From Labrys sp. WJW (GTDB taxonomy: Bacteria > Pseudomonadota > Alphaproteobacteria > Rhizobiales > Labraceae), in NCBI RefSeq assembly GCF_001676615.1, contig NZ_LYXZ01000022.1, positions 124,001 through 188,000 on the forward strand: DNA of 64,000 nucleotides. The letters are read 5' to 3'. How positions within the stretch are numbered: position 1 is the stretch's first letter; every line of letters starts with the position of its first letter. A program made the translations under genes and the position numbers. Of this stretch, positions 7,833 through 16,425 are shown piece by piece. A model generated the notes under the pieces. It saw nothing but the letters and a program-made list of their open reading frames with translations, was not told where the DNA came from and made no database searches.

Positions 7833-8815
7833 CGACTACGATTCTCGGAATAACGCTTTTTCGCATGAAACAACATTTCAAGCGGGAATTATGCCCGATT
7901 CTCGCGGAGCGGCAATGAATTTTAGGTTAATGAAAGGTTAACGCCGAAATAGTGTCTCGAATCACCTCCGGCACGGCCTGTTTCGATTCTATCTTTTTGT
8001 ATTATCGCTGGTTTTTTGCGGTTTGCACGGCTGTCAAAACGCCGGCTGAGGCAGGCGAGAAAAATAAAAGATTTAGGTCGCTGCCTATTGACGGGAATCG
8101 AAGTCTGATTCCCGGAGATTCTATCCTCTCCAAAGCAAATATCTCGAGACGAGCGCAGCGCGCTGTGCTTGCGATGGTCAAAGGGCCGGCGATTTCAGGA
8201 ATGGCGATCTGCAGCTCGCACCAATGCCGATCGATTACGGGTGCTCAGGCGGGGCTTGTGAGCTTTCCTTGGCAGGGCGCGGGTATCCTGTGTGGAAAAG
8301 GGGAACGGTCTACCCTGGGGCTCGACTTCTGGCTGCGATGCCAATCTCGGACCCCAGGATGGAATGGGAGTGCCCGAAGCCTCGCATGGAGTTCGGGGCA
8401 GCTCCCTGCGATGTCCCCGGCCGATCGATCGCCAATGGGCTAAGGTTGTCGCCGGGCCTGACAGCGCCGCCGGGGCCGTCGTTGCAACCCAGTACTACAG
8501 TTGCGTTTGTGCGTTTGCGTGGAGGCGCACTGGATATAGGGAGTATCATCCCCGCTCCATCGGGTGATGGAGCGGAGCTGACTTCCTGGCGGCCGGCGCT
8601 TCGTTTCCGAGGTGTCAGACTGAGGCTGCGACCTGCAAGCCCCAGGCGAAAATCGCAACCGTCGTATCAGGCCTGCGTTTCGGAAAAGGGCCGAAGGGGG
8701 AGGGAGCGGCGTCGGGTGCCCGATGACGCGAGGGGCGTGCCGCCGGGGGCCGGGCCTGGGCGGCAGATTCCGTGCTTGTCGAGCCTCTGCTCGATCAGCG
8801 GAGTATCAACTCTCC
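7833..8815. other. Non-coding region upstream of repA
   Basis: 983 bases with no convincing gene on either strand. The first 210 bases are AT-rich and should hold the repA promoter and operator. They include GGTTAATGAAAGGTTAAC (around 7924-7941) and the second parS-like element (8011-8040). From about 8150 to 8815 the base composition is like coding DNA, but all frames are short or of implausible composition; this may be decayed sequence. Confidence 0.5.
8011..8040. promoter_or_regulatory. Candidate parS (RepB-binding) element, copy B
   Basis: GTTTTTTGCGGTTTGCACGG followed by CTGTCAAAAC. It matches copy A (6584-6614) except for one missing base and one substitution. The inverted repeat is better here: TTTG-N3-G-N-C-N3-CAAA. 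It lies upstream of repA in the same orientation as copy A. Confidence 0.5.
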
Positions 8816-9625
8816 TCAAACAGGATCGTCGAGGACGGCAGCGACGATGGCCTCTGGCGCATCTTCCTGAACCAGGTGGCCAGCCCGGGGCACTGCGATG
8901 AGGGCGCCGTCGGTGAGGCGTTCGGCTAGCTTGCGTCCCTGGGCGATGGGAATCCAGGCGTCGTCCTCTCCCCAGATGATGCGGGTCGGAAAGTCCGGGC
9001 GCCGATAGCGAGCCTCAACCTCCTCGATATAGCGCTGGCTCATCTGCGCGATCTGGCGATAGAAGCCGCTCTGGCCGATGCCGCCCAGCCAGGGATCGCG
9101 ATAGATCGATAGAGCCTCCTCGCTCAAGGGCTGCGCGACCGCGTTGCCGATATAGGCCGAGACGAGGGCATGGTGAGCATAGGCCGGCAATCCCGCAAAG
9201 GCGGCTTCATGGTGGCCGACATGCCGGACGAAGGGAGATCCCTGCGGTGCGATCGCGACGGGATCGACTAGGGTCAGGTCGGAAAAGGCGACATCGTCGA
9301 GGAAATGCGTGCGCAGAGCAGTGGCGCCGCCGAAATCATGGGCGAGCACCTGAGGCCGCTCCAGACCCCATTCGCGCAGCATGGCGCCGAGAAGCCGGTT
9401 CTGCATGCCGAGTGAGACATCCCTGTCCGGCATGTCGGATTGGCCGTAGCCGAGCAGGTCGTAGAAGAAGATCCGTCGCCTGCGGGCGAGCCAGGGAGCG
9501 ATGCGGCGCCAGACCTGCGACGAAAAGGGGGTGCCATGCACCAGCACCATAGAGGGACCATCGCCCAGCATACCCCAGGCGATCTGGCTGCCTTCAAAGG
9601 TGAAACGGTTGGTAAGCTCCAGCAT
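8816..9625 (-). CDS. Alpha/beta hydrolase with aspartate nucleophile (dehalogenase/epoxide hydrolase type)
   Basis: 269 residues. The oxyanion-hole motif HGTPF is at ~30-34 and the nucleophile elbow reads AHDFGG (Asp ~97). This is the pattern of haloalkane/fluoroacetate dehalogenases and epoxide hydrolases rather than Ser esterases. The acid WGEDD comes late, and the catalytic His is in AGHLVQED near the C-terminus. GGAGAA precedes the ATG by a suitable distance. It is divergent from the CGNR regulator, with an inverted repeat between them, so the two probably form a regulator-target pair. Substrate unknown. Confidence 0.8.
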   Translation of the reverse strand: MLELTNRFTFEGSQIAWGMLGDGPSMVLVHGTPFSSQVWRRIAPWLARRRRIFFYDLLGYGQSDMPDRDVSLGMQNRLLGAMLREWGLERPQVLAHDFGGATALRTHFLDDVAFSDLTLVDPVAIAPQGSPFVRHVGHHEAAFAGLPAYAHHALVSAYIGNAVAQPLSEEALSIYRDPWLGGIGQSGFYRQIAQMSQRYIEEVEARYRRPDFPTRIIWGEDDAWIPIAQGRKLAERLTDGALIAVPRAGHLVQEDAPEAIVAAVLDDPV

Positions 9626-9640
9626 GGCGCTTCTCCAGAA

Positions 9641-9667
9641 TAACCTCTTTATTGGAATTATAGGTTA
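9641..9667. promoter_or_regulatory. Inverted repeat in the hydrolase/CGNR divergent promoter
   Basis: TAACCT (9641-9646) and AGGTTA (9662-9667) flank an AT-rich centre, with partial symmetry continuing inward. It lies in the 81-base gap between two divergent genes and is a likely operator. A second, smaller palindrome AATAA-TGG-TTATT (9703-9715) covers the start codon of the CGNR gene. Confidence 0.45.
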
Positions 9668-9706
9668 GGCTGGATTTTCGAGAGCGCAACCGCTAAATTC
9701 AAAATA

Positions 9707-10315
9707 ATGGTTATTCCCGAGTCTCAGAGCCGATTTGCCCAAGGGTGGAGCGAAGCCGATTATGTCGGCGGCCATCCCGTGCTTGATTTCATCAACACCG
9801 TTGCCGACACCGGCAAGACCCGCCTGGATGACAAGATCGGCAGTTGGGAGGCGCTTCGTCATTGGGCCGACGGGGCAGGGCTGCTGTCGAAGCAGGAACT
9901 CTCCGCATTCCTGCAGGATCCGTCGCTCGACGATGAAGGTGCGTTGGTCCGGCTGCATGACCTGCGGGAGCAGGCTTATGCGGGAATGCTTGGCCTATCT
10001 GGCCTTGCGGAGCCGGCTCGCCAAGGCATGGAGCATGTCGAACGGGCGATCCGCGATGCCTTGGGACGAGGCGCTTTCCGGGAGGAGGGGAGGCGATTCC
10101 GCTGGCGGCCGGACGTGGACAGTTCCGAGCGCTGGCTGGACGCCATTGCCTTGGCCCTCGAGGAGTTCTTGCGCAGCGAAGACGTCGCGCGCCTGCGGCA
10201 ATGCAGCCGCTGCACCTGGCTCTTCATCGATCGCGGGCGGGGCGCGGGCCGACGCTGGTGCGACATGCGCACCTGCGGCAATCGTGCCAAGGCCGAGGCT
10301 TTTCGCTGCCGGTGA
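9707..10315 (+). CDS. CGNR zinc-finger regulator (ABATE domain)
   Basis: 202 residues. The N-terminal ABATE domain shows the family hallmark GGHPVLDFINTV near residue 25. The C-terminal zinc finger has CSRCTWLFID, then WCDMRTCGNRAKAE, giving four cysteines and the CGNR signature. Such proteins are presumed DNA-binding regulators, often divergent from an enzyme gene as here. The ATG has no clear Shine-Dalgarno and overlaps a small palindrome, so translation or autoregulation may be unusual. Confidence 0.88.
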   Translation: MVIPESQSRFAQGWSEADYVGGHPVLDFINTVADTGKTRLDDKIGSWEALRHWADGAGLLSKQELSAFLQDPSLDDEGALVRLHDLREQAYAGMLGLSGLAEPARQGMEHVERAIRDALGRGAFREEGRRFRWRPDVDSSERWLDAIALALEEFLRSEDVARLRQCSRCTWLFIDRGRGAGRRWCDMRTCGNRAKAEAFRCR

Positions 10316-10436
10316 TTGCTATTGGTAGTCGGCTATCGATATCATTTCATCGAGATAAGGAATGATTCTCCCAACGCTTCTCGCCGCCGGCCTGCGTCGT
10401 CATGATTCTGCGGTTTCCCGGGCGAATGGCCCAATG

Positions 10437-10462
10437 AAAAGGGCTCGGCGCAAGCCGAGCCC
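10437..10462 (-). terminator. Rho-independent terminator of the porin gene
   Basis: GGGCTCGGC (10441-10449), loop GCAA, GCCGAGCCC (10454-10462). On the minus strand the stem is followed by TTTT (10440-10437). It lies 28 bases past the porin stop. Confidence 0.85.
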
Positions 10463-10489
10463 TCATGGTTTGACGCTGTACTGAGAGAC

Positions 10490-11848
10490 TTAGAACACAC
10501 GCCGTATGCGAATGCCGGCCTGCCAGATATTGGGCGTGGCCTTGGTATTGGTGACCGTGGTGGTGGTCTCCCCGTCGGTCGTGGTGGTGCTGCTCGAACC
10601 CAGGTTGAAGTCAGCCCGGGTGTAAGCGACTTCGGCGCCGATGGTAAGGCCCTTGACGATCGTGTAGGTGAGGTTGGCGGCGACCGTGAATTCCTTGTCG
10701 AAGGATTTCTTGCCGGCGAAGCCGAGCAGGTCGTCGTAGCGAACGTCGATATAGCTGGCCACGAGGTTGGCGTTCAGGACGGGCGTGATGTTGCCGCCGA
10801 GTTCGCCGACCACCGACCAGCCCTTGCCGGCGCGGAAGGTGCTGTTCGAGCCGAAATAATAGTCGCTGTAGTTGTTGAAGATGCTGTTGCCGGCACCGAG
10901 ATAGTCGAGGGCGCCATCGGCATACTGGCCTTCAACGATGAAGTGCCCGCCATCGATGAAGGGCAGCTTCAGCAGGCCCGTGCCGCCCACGGCCCAGCCA
11001 TATTTCTGTTTGTGAGGAATATAGTCGGGGTCGGTGGCCAAGAGCGGAACACCATTGGCGTCGACGGCCTCGGCCGAGCGGAACTGGTGGCCTGCGGCCT
11101 GGATGGCGACCGAACCCCAGCTCTGATCCCAGCGCAGTTGGCCGACCACGTCAGGCACCTGCTGGCCGCCCTGTTTCACCGCGACGTTGGAACGATGATC
11201 ACGGCCGTCTTCGACCGACAGCGTGGCGCTGAAGCCGCCCCCGAACTGCGCGGTGTAGGCGAGCAGGTTGACGGTGTTGCTCTCGGCATAATAGGGCGCC
11301 CAGATGGTGTCGCCATATTCGTTGTCATAGAAGCCGAAGAACGAATGGGCATAACCGGCCGTCAGGCCACCGAACTGGATGAAGGCCTTGTCGATGGTGA
11401 AGGTGTTGCCATTATAGATGCCGCCGCGGCCCTGATGGCTGATCGGATGCGAGTCGGCATCGATCTGGAAGTAGGAGCGCAGCAGGCCCCAATCGGTCTG
11501 GGTGCGGGCATCGAACCAGATACGAGCTTGGGTGTTGAAGGCCGTACGATCGTTGTTGCGACCCCACTTGAAGTTCCCGCGTGTAACCGTGGGTGTTCCT
11601 CCGTTGACGGTCGTCTCGACGCGACCGCTGCCGCTGCCGCCGAAACCGCGATAGTCGGCGCGGATCTCACCGCCGATCTTCAGGCAGGTGTCGGTGCCGG
11701 GAATGTAGAAGAAACCCGGGCCAAAGGCCGTGCAGACCTTCACATATTCGACGGCCTCGCCCTTGGTCATGGGCAGGTCGGCAGCCTGGGCAGCGCCGAC
11801 GACGGCGATGCCGGCAATGGTTCCTAGAAGCAGAGATTTGGTCGTCAT
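10490..11848 (-). CDS. Porin, Porin_2 family
   Basis: 452 residues. A signal peptide (residues 1-22, LLLGTIAGIAVVGAAQAADL) is followed by the alphaproteobacterial porin N-terminus, with the paired cysteines VCTAFGPGFFYIPGTDTCLK and then IGGEIRADYRG. The C-terminus RIRRVF ends in Phe, as outer-membrane barrels do. It forms a general diffusion channel. GGGGGAG stands 5 bases before the ATG. It is monocistronic with its own terminator; the upstream region is unusually AT-rich. A low-complexity Ser/Thr-rich loop lies near residues 415-435. Confidence 0.93.
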   Translation of the reverse strand: MTTKSLLLGTIAGIAVVGAAQAADLPMTKGEAVEYVKVCTAFGPGFFYIPGTDTCLKIGGEIRADYRGFGGSGSGRVETTVNGGTPTVTRGNFKWGRNNDRTAFNTQARIWFDARTQTDWGLLRSYFQIDADSHPISHQGRGGIYNGNTFTIDKAFIQFGGLTAGYAHSFFGFYDNEYGDTIWAPYYAESNTVNLLAYTAQFGGGFSATLSVEDGRDHRSNVAVKQGGQQVPDVVGQLRWDQSWGSVAIQAAGHQFRSAEAVDANGVPLLATDPDYIPHKQKYGWAVGGTGLLKLPFIDGGHFIVEGQYADGALDYLGAGNSIFNNYSDYYFGSNSTFRAGKGWSVVGELGGNITPVLNANLVASYIDVRYDDLLGFAGKKSFDKEFTVAANLTYTIVKGLTIGAEVAYTRADFNLGSSSTTTTDGETTTTVTNTKATPNIWQAGIRIRRVF

Positions 11849-12446
11849 GCGACTCCCCCGTTGAGGTTGTTACCGGGGGTGAGCTTGCGATACTTCCCGA
11901 GTCATCGCAAAAAGAATCCGATACATGTGTCAGTCGATTTCGCTGTTTTAGGTGATTGTGTAACAAAAAGGCCACAATCTTCTCAGTGTCGATAGAAAAA
12001 TTGGAAGTCTACATTTTAAAATTACAACCAGTTTTTTGAAATTACATTACTAAAATCGCCTTTTAGTTGCATAGTAATCAAAGATAATTACACGTGATAT
12101 CTATATGATCGGAGCTCAATGCAACCTTGCGCTTGTGGCGCGGACGCCGGTGATTCCCTAATATTCCCTCGGGTTCGCGAGACCCTGAGCTATTGGAGCC
12201 CGGCCAGGAATTGACCTCCCTGGTCGGGTTTCGCTTTGAGGGGCACGCGCGGGGCCTTGTGGAGGGCACATGGCTCGAGGACTGCGCACAGGGGCTCGCC
12301 AAACCGCCTGGCGCGGGCCTCGCTCCCTCGTGGTGAATGCGAGATAGGCCTTGCTGGCCCATTGGGGGATGATTGGAGCGGAAGCTTCTGGGCCAAGCTT
12401 CGCCACGCCCGCCGCCAGCGTGCCCTTGGAAAAGGCCGTCCCCGCT
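11849..12446. other. AT-rich region upstream of the porin
   Basis: About 600 bases without a convincing gene. From ~11950 to 12110 it is far richer in A+T than the rest of the window and carries AATTACA three times (12020, 12040 and 12086; the first two spaced 20 bp). A hairpin CCCGGCCAGG (12199-12208)/CCTGGTCGGG (12219-12228) is followed by TTTCGCTTT. The rest is GC-rich and featureless. Confidence 0.5.
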
Positions 12447-12710
12447 TTATCGTGGGCCGGGTGGCCATTGCCGGCCGATGGCAGCCAGCCCCGAGATTAG
12501 AGCGTCGAGGTTCTTGCCCCCGGCAGTGATTTTCTGATTGGACTTGTAGCAGGCATATTCAACCCGTTCATCCTCGAAGACATCGATCTCCAGCCGGTTT
12601 TCCTCGACCGTGACCGTCAGGGTGACGGAATTGGAACCCAGACGGTCCATCATGAACCAGAGGCGATGCCGTTCCAGTGTTCGCAGCAATGAATAGAGCT
12701 TGTGAGTCAT
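12447..12710 (-). CDS. Small hypothetical protein
   Basis: 87 residues, starting with ATG after CCGGAAG. The sequence has an ordered alpha/beta character (LYSLLRTLERHRLWFMMDR, then VTLTVTVEENRLEIDVFED) and no signal peptide or membrane helix. I do not recognise a family. It stands alone between the porin and a LuxR-type regulator on the same strand. Composition and ribosome-binding site support a real gene. Confidence 0.6.
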   Translation of the reverse strand: MTHKLYSLLRTLERHRLWFMMDRLGSNSVTLTVTVEENRLEIDVFEDERVEYACYKSNQKITAGGKNLDALISGLAAIGRQWPPGPR

Positions 12711-12823
12711 GGGCGCTTCCGGTCCGCGCGGCAGGCGGTTGATCGCGAGGGCTCGCTACGCCGGGCTGTCCATTCGCGACGAGGATAAATGAACGGCACC
12801 GGCGGAGGGGGCAAATAAACTGG

Positions 12824-13657
12824 CTAACGAACTTGACGGGCGGCGATGGAGGCTTCCGGCGCTGCGCGAGAGCGGGCAGGCGGGAACTGCAAGGCATTCG
12901 TTCTCGCAACGACTTCGGTACGGCTACGAGCCTTCAGCCGGCGCAGAATGTTGCGGACGTGTACTCTTACGGTGAACTCGCTCATCCCGAGTTCGCGGGC
13001 AATGTCCTTGTTGGCCGAGCCCTTGCGCAATTCGACGACGATTTCGATCTGCCTGGGGGTCAGCACAGCCTGCGGGGGCCGCTCGCCTTCGCCAGGATCA
13101 GGCGTAGCGGCTTTCCTTTGGACCGCCTCCAGGAGAGGCGTGAACAACCCGCCTCGGCGGACGAGGCGGGCCGCAAAGATGACATTGTCGATCGTCGATT
13201 CCGAGGGTACGACACCTTTTGCACCCTGCTTGAGAAGCGCGATCAGCATGGCCTGGGTGGTAATGTCGGCGAGGACGAGAATGCGGGCCGCAGGTGCTGT
13301 CTCGAGTATTGCCCCGATGTCTTTGCCGATTGCCGCGATGCTGGGGGAATGCTCCGAAGCGACGAGAAGAACGTCGGTGGCACGAAGGGGCGCGGCCGCC
13401 CAGGCCTCGACATCCCTGAAGCCCTCCACCGCAAGAGCGGTCTCCGACGCCGCGAGGCAGCGCATCAAGGCCGTGCGGTGGAGGCCGCAACCGCCGATCA
13501 GGTCGATGGAAATAGGCGGTATGTTGGTGCGCGTGACAGCGTCGCTGCGTTCAGTGAGGCCATAGGTGCCGAAGGTTCGTTCAGCCTGCAGGGCATGCAA
13601 GCAACGTCCCTCGTCCACGCGAACCCCGATTAGAATCTCTGTCGGAGATAAGGTCAT
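12824..13657 (-). CDS. LuxR/NarL-type regulator with degenerate receiver domain
   Basis: About 277 residues from the chosen ATG at 13657. The frame stays open to 14047, but that stretch has atypical composition. The N-terminal receiver-like domain (from ~50) has the fold (ISIDLIGGCGLHRTALMRCL, then ARILVLADI and KQGAKGVVPSE), but where the phosphoacceptor Asp should be the sequence reads DVLLVASEHSP, with Ala. The C-terminal LuxR helix-turn-helix is LTPRQIEIVVELRKGSANKD through SEFTVRVHVRNILRRL. It is therefore probably active without phosphorylation or responds to another signal. Divergent from DUF899. Confidence 0.8.
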   Translation of the reverse strand: MTLSPTEILIGVRVDEGRCLHALQAERTFGTYGLTERSDAVTRTNIPPISIDLIGGCGLHRTALMRCLAASETALAVEGFRDVEAWAAAPLRATDVLLVASEHSPSIAAIGKDIGAILETAPAARILVLADITTQAMLIALLKQGAKGVVPSESTIDNVIFAARLVRRGGLFTPLLEAVQRKAATPDPGEGERPPQAVLTPRQIEIVVELRKGSANKDIARELGMSEFTVRVHVRNILRRLKARSRTEVVARTNALQFPPARSRAAPEASIAARQVR

Positions 13658-14136
13658 GCGGGCTTTGAAACCATCCTGGTGTTTCCTCCGGCAGATCAGT
13701 CCGACAGTGCGGCTCGCCCCCAAGCCAATTATCTCAATCGAGGATTGCACTCCCTCCACCGTGGCATCACATCTATACCGGCTTTTTTTACTGAATGTTT
13801 CTGCCTGTATTATACGTTGGTATGATGGTGAGCCGACAGAGCTCCGCTCACTGGCATTTACAGCTGCCAGGTCCGCCCTCGTCGTGTCGATCTTCGGACG
13901 GCTCCATACCTGGAGAGGACGGAGCCCACTCACTATCCGGGCCCTTCCTTTCGTACGATCAATTGAGGTATCAACATACAGTCTCGACAGGCGCAAAAAG
14001 ATCGCGCCCCCCACAGGGCAGCGCGTGGATCGCGGACAGGCGCGCATCGCAATCCCGTCATACTTGTCACTCGCAGCGTTCGGACATCCGGCATTAACCT
14101 GGTTGCCATCGATAGAGGCCAGGGAAGGTGAGAACG
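13658..14136. other. Divergent intergenic region
   Basis: About 480 bases between the LuxR-type gene (minus) and DUF899 (plus). The LuxR frame is open through most of it without good coding character. I see no terminator or clear palindrome. Both promoters must lie here. Confidence 0.4.
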
Positions 14137-14889
14137 ATGATCGATGACGGCACTGCAGCTCGGCTCGGAGCTCCCGAAATAGTCGATCGGGATATTTTCC
14201 ACGCGAAGATAGAGGCGTTGCGGATCAGGGAAAAGGCTCACACCCGGGAAGGTGATGCCATCGCCGCAGCCCGCCGACGGCTGCCCATGGTCACGGTGGA
14301 TGGGGCAATCCCGCTCATCGGTACCCAGGGGGCGGTGACCTTGCTGGATACCTTCGAAGGGCGCCGCATGCTCATCGCCTATTACTTCATGTGGCATGCC
14401 GGCCATCCCGCGCCGGAGCAATGCGAAGGCTGCACCTGGGTCACGTCGCAGGTCCGGGAACTGTCCTATGTGCATTCGCGCGATGTCACCTATGCCACCT
14501 TCTGCCAGGGCCCTTACGCGGAAAGTGCCCGCTACCGGGATTTCATGGGCTGGCAGATGCCCTGGTACTCGGCGCCTCGTGCCTCGCTCGATACGCTCCT
14601 GGTCGGGCGCCGGGTAGGGCTGATGTACATCGTCTGCTATCTGCGGCAGGGATCGCACGTCTTCGAGACCTACTGGACGACGTGGCGGGGGGTCGAGGCG
14701 ATGGACAACAATTACCGGCTGCTCGATTTGACTGTCTATGGACGGCAGGAGGCGTGGGAGGACTCGCCTGCCGGATGGCCGCGACCGCTCGAAGGGGTCG
14801 GCAGGATGCGTGTCGATGGGCGACCCACCGCCCAGTGGTCGCGCCTCGAGGCCGGCTATTCCGATGATCTCGGTTTTTCTGGGCATTGA
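14137..14889 (+). CDS. DUF899 thioredoxin-like protein
   Basis: About 250 residues. Family features are ARRRLPMVTVDG, then TLLDTFEGRRMLIAYYFMWH, the Cys-containing CEGCTWVTSQV, and a late YRLLDLTVYGRQEAWEDSP. DUF899 proteins have a thioredoxin-like fold; their activity is not established. A GTG at 14128 is in frame, but the ATG at 14137 has AGGGAAGG at good spacing. It is divergent from the preceding regulator, which may control it. Confidence 0.82.
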   Translation: MIDDGTAARLGAPEIVDRDIFHAKIEALRIREKAHTREGDAIAAARRRLPMVTVDGAIPLIGTQGAVTLLDTFEGRRMLIAYYFMWHAGHPAPEQCEGCTWVTSQVRELSYVHSRDVTYATFCQGPYAESARYRDFMGWQMPWYSAPRASLDTLLVGRRVGLMYIVCYLRQGSHVFETYWTTWRGVEAMDNNYRLLDLTVYGRQEAWEDSPAGWPRPLEGVGRMRVDGRPTAQWSRLEAGYSDDLGFSGH

Positions 14890-15115
14890 GGCCGCTTGTT
14901 GCTGGGGGCGGCGTGATCCTCTCGGGGCAGTCCGGGTAGGATCTCACCCATCCGATGGGGTGCGGCAGGCTCTGAAAGTGTAGGGGGCGTCCAACGCCCT
15001 CAGGCTCGTGAATCTATCCCGACAGGTGTTGTGAGCAGGAGGCCCCCCGACCGATCATCACCCTCGAAAGCAACCGGCAGGCTCAGGACCCGCCGCACAT
15101 TTCGGGAGGATTTAG

Positions 15116-16306
15116 ATGGCCGGCTTCACCCAGCTTTTCGTTCCAGGACCGACCAATGTTCCGGAGGTCGTCCGCCAGGCGATGAACATGCCGATGGAGG
15201 ACATGCGCGCACCTGACTATCCGGCCTTCACCCGCGGTCTGTTCGCCGACCTGATGAAGGTGTTCCGCAACGAGACCGGCCGCGTCTTCATTTTCCCGTC
15301 TTCGGGCACGGGTGCCTGGGAATCGGCGATCACCAATACGCTCAGCCCGGGTGACCGCGTGCTGATGTCGCGCTTCGGCCAGTTCTCGCATCTGTGGGTC
15401 GACATGTGCGAGCGCTTCGGCCTCGACGTCGATGTGGTCGATGTCGAATGGGGCACCGGCTGCCCCGTCGAGATCTACGCGGAGCGGCTTCTCCAGGACA
15501 AGGAGCATCGCATCAAGGCTGTCTTCGTCACGCATAATGAAACGGCCACCGGCGTGACCAGCGATGTCGCCGGCGTGCGGGCCGCTCTCAACGCGGCCAA
15601 GCATCCGGCCCTGCTCTTTGCCGACGGCGTCTCCTCGATCGGCTCGATCGATTTCCGCCAGGAGGATTGGGGCGTCGATTGTGCCGTCTCCGGTTCGCAG
15701 AAGGGCTTCATGCTGCCGCCAGGCCTGGGCTTCCTGTCGGTCAGCCAGAAAGCCCTCGCAGCCGCCAAGACGGCCGGGCACAAGCGCTGCTACTTCTCCT
15801 TCGAGGACCAGATTCGCGCCAACGACACCGGCTATTTCCCCTATACGCCGGCGGTTCAACTCCTGCGCGGGCTTCGCGTCGCCCTCGATCTCCTCCATGA
15901 GGAAGGCCTCGAGGCTGTCTTCGAGCGTCACAACCGCCTGGCCACCGGCGTGCGCAAGGCGGTGGAGGCCTGGGGGCTGAAGCTCTGCGCCAAGGAAGCC
16001 AAGTGGAATTCCGACACGGTCAGCGCAGTCCTGGTGCCCGAAGGCATCGACAGTGCCGAGATCGTGCGGCGGGCCCACTACGGCTACCAGACCTCCCTCG
16101 GGGTCGGTCTCAACAAAGTTGCCGGCAAAGTATTCCGGATCGGGCATCTCGGCTGGGTCAACGACGTGATGATGTGCGGTGCGATCTCGGCAGCCGAAAT
16201 GGCGCTGCGCGATTGCGGCGTGAAGGTCCAGCCCGGATCCGGCGTAGGCGCGGCCCTCGAGCACTATCGCCTGTCGGCTCAGCCGAGCCTGGCCAAGGCT
16301 GCCTAA
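15116..16306 (+). CDS. sgaA: Serine-glyoxylate aminotransferase
   Basis: 396 residues, a class V PLP enzyme. It transfers the amino group of serine to glyoxylate, giving hydroxypyruvate and glycine, a central step of the serine cycle. Motifs: FVPGPTNVPEVVRQAM at the N-terminus, FPSSGTGAWESA (cofactor phosphate), DGVSSIGSIDF, and GSQKGFMLPPG, where Lys ~196 forms the Schiff base. GGGAGGA precedes the ATG. It is the first gene of a cluster with malyl-CoA lyase, malate-CoA ligase and hydroxypyruvate reductase, which supports this call over alanine-glyoxylate aminotransferase. Confidence 0.93.
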   Translation: MAGFTQLFVPGPTNVPEVVRQAMNMPMEDMRAPDYPAFTRGLFADLMKVFRNETGRVFIFPSSGTGAWESAITNTLSPGDRVLMSRFGQFSHLWVDMCERFGLDVDVVDVEWGTGCPVEIYAERLLQDKEHRIKAVFVTHNETATGVTSDVAGVRAALNAAKHPALLFADGVSSIGSIDFRQEDWGVDCAVSGSQKGFMLPPGLGFLSVSQKALAAAKTAGHKRCYFSFEDQIRANDTGYFPYTPAVQLLRGLRVALDLLHEEGLEAVFERHNRLATGVRKAVEAWGLKLCAKEAKWNSDTVSAVLVPEGIDSAEIVRRAHYGYQTSLGVGLNKVAGKVFRIGHLGWVNDVMMCGAISAAEMALRDCGVKVQPGSGVGAALEHYRLSAQPSLAKAA

Positions 16307-16425
16307 GACGCAACTCGGCCCTCCTCATCGAGGGGAGGGCGAAGACTCGCTCCATAAAGATCAAAGCCAGTGCCAACGGGTCGTGCCCACGTTCGAAGAT
16401 GCGGCAGCCCGGAGGGAGGAACATC

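Noticed and set aside
8224..8901. 225-codon plus-strand frame in the gap upstream of repA
   Set aside because: Pro/Arg/Ser-rich with no ordered segments, weak start, and it overlaps the end of the hydrolase gene.
12158..12468. Overlapping minus-strand frames upstream of the porin
   Set aside because: Arg/Pro-rich without secondary-structure pattern; a hairpin in the same place suggests non-coding DNA.
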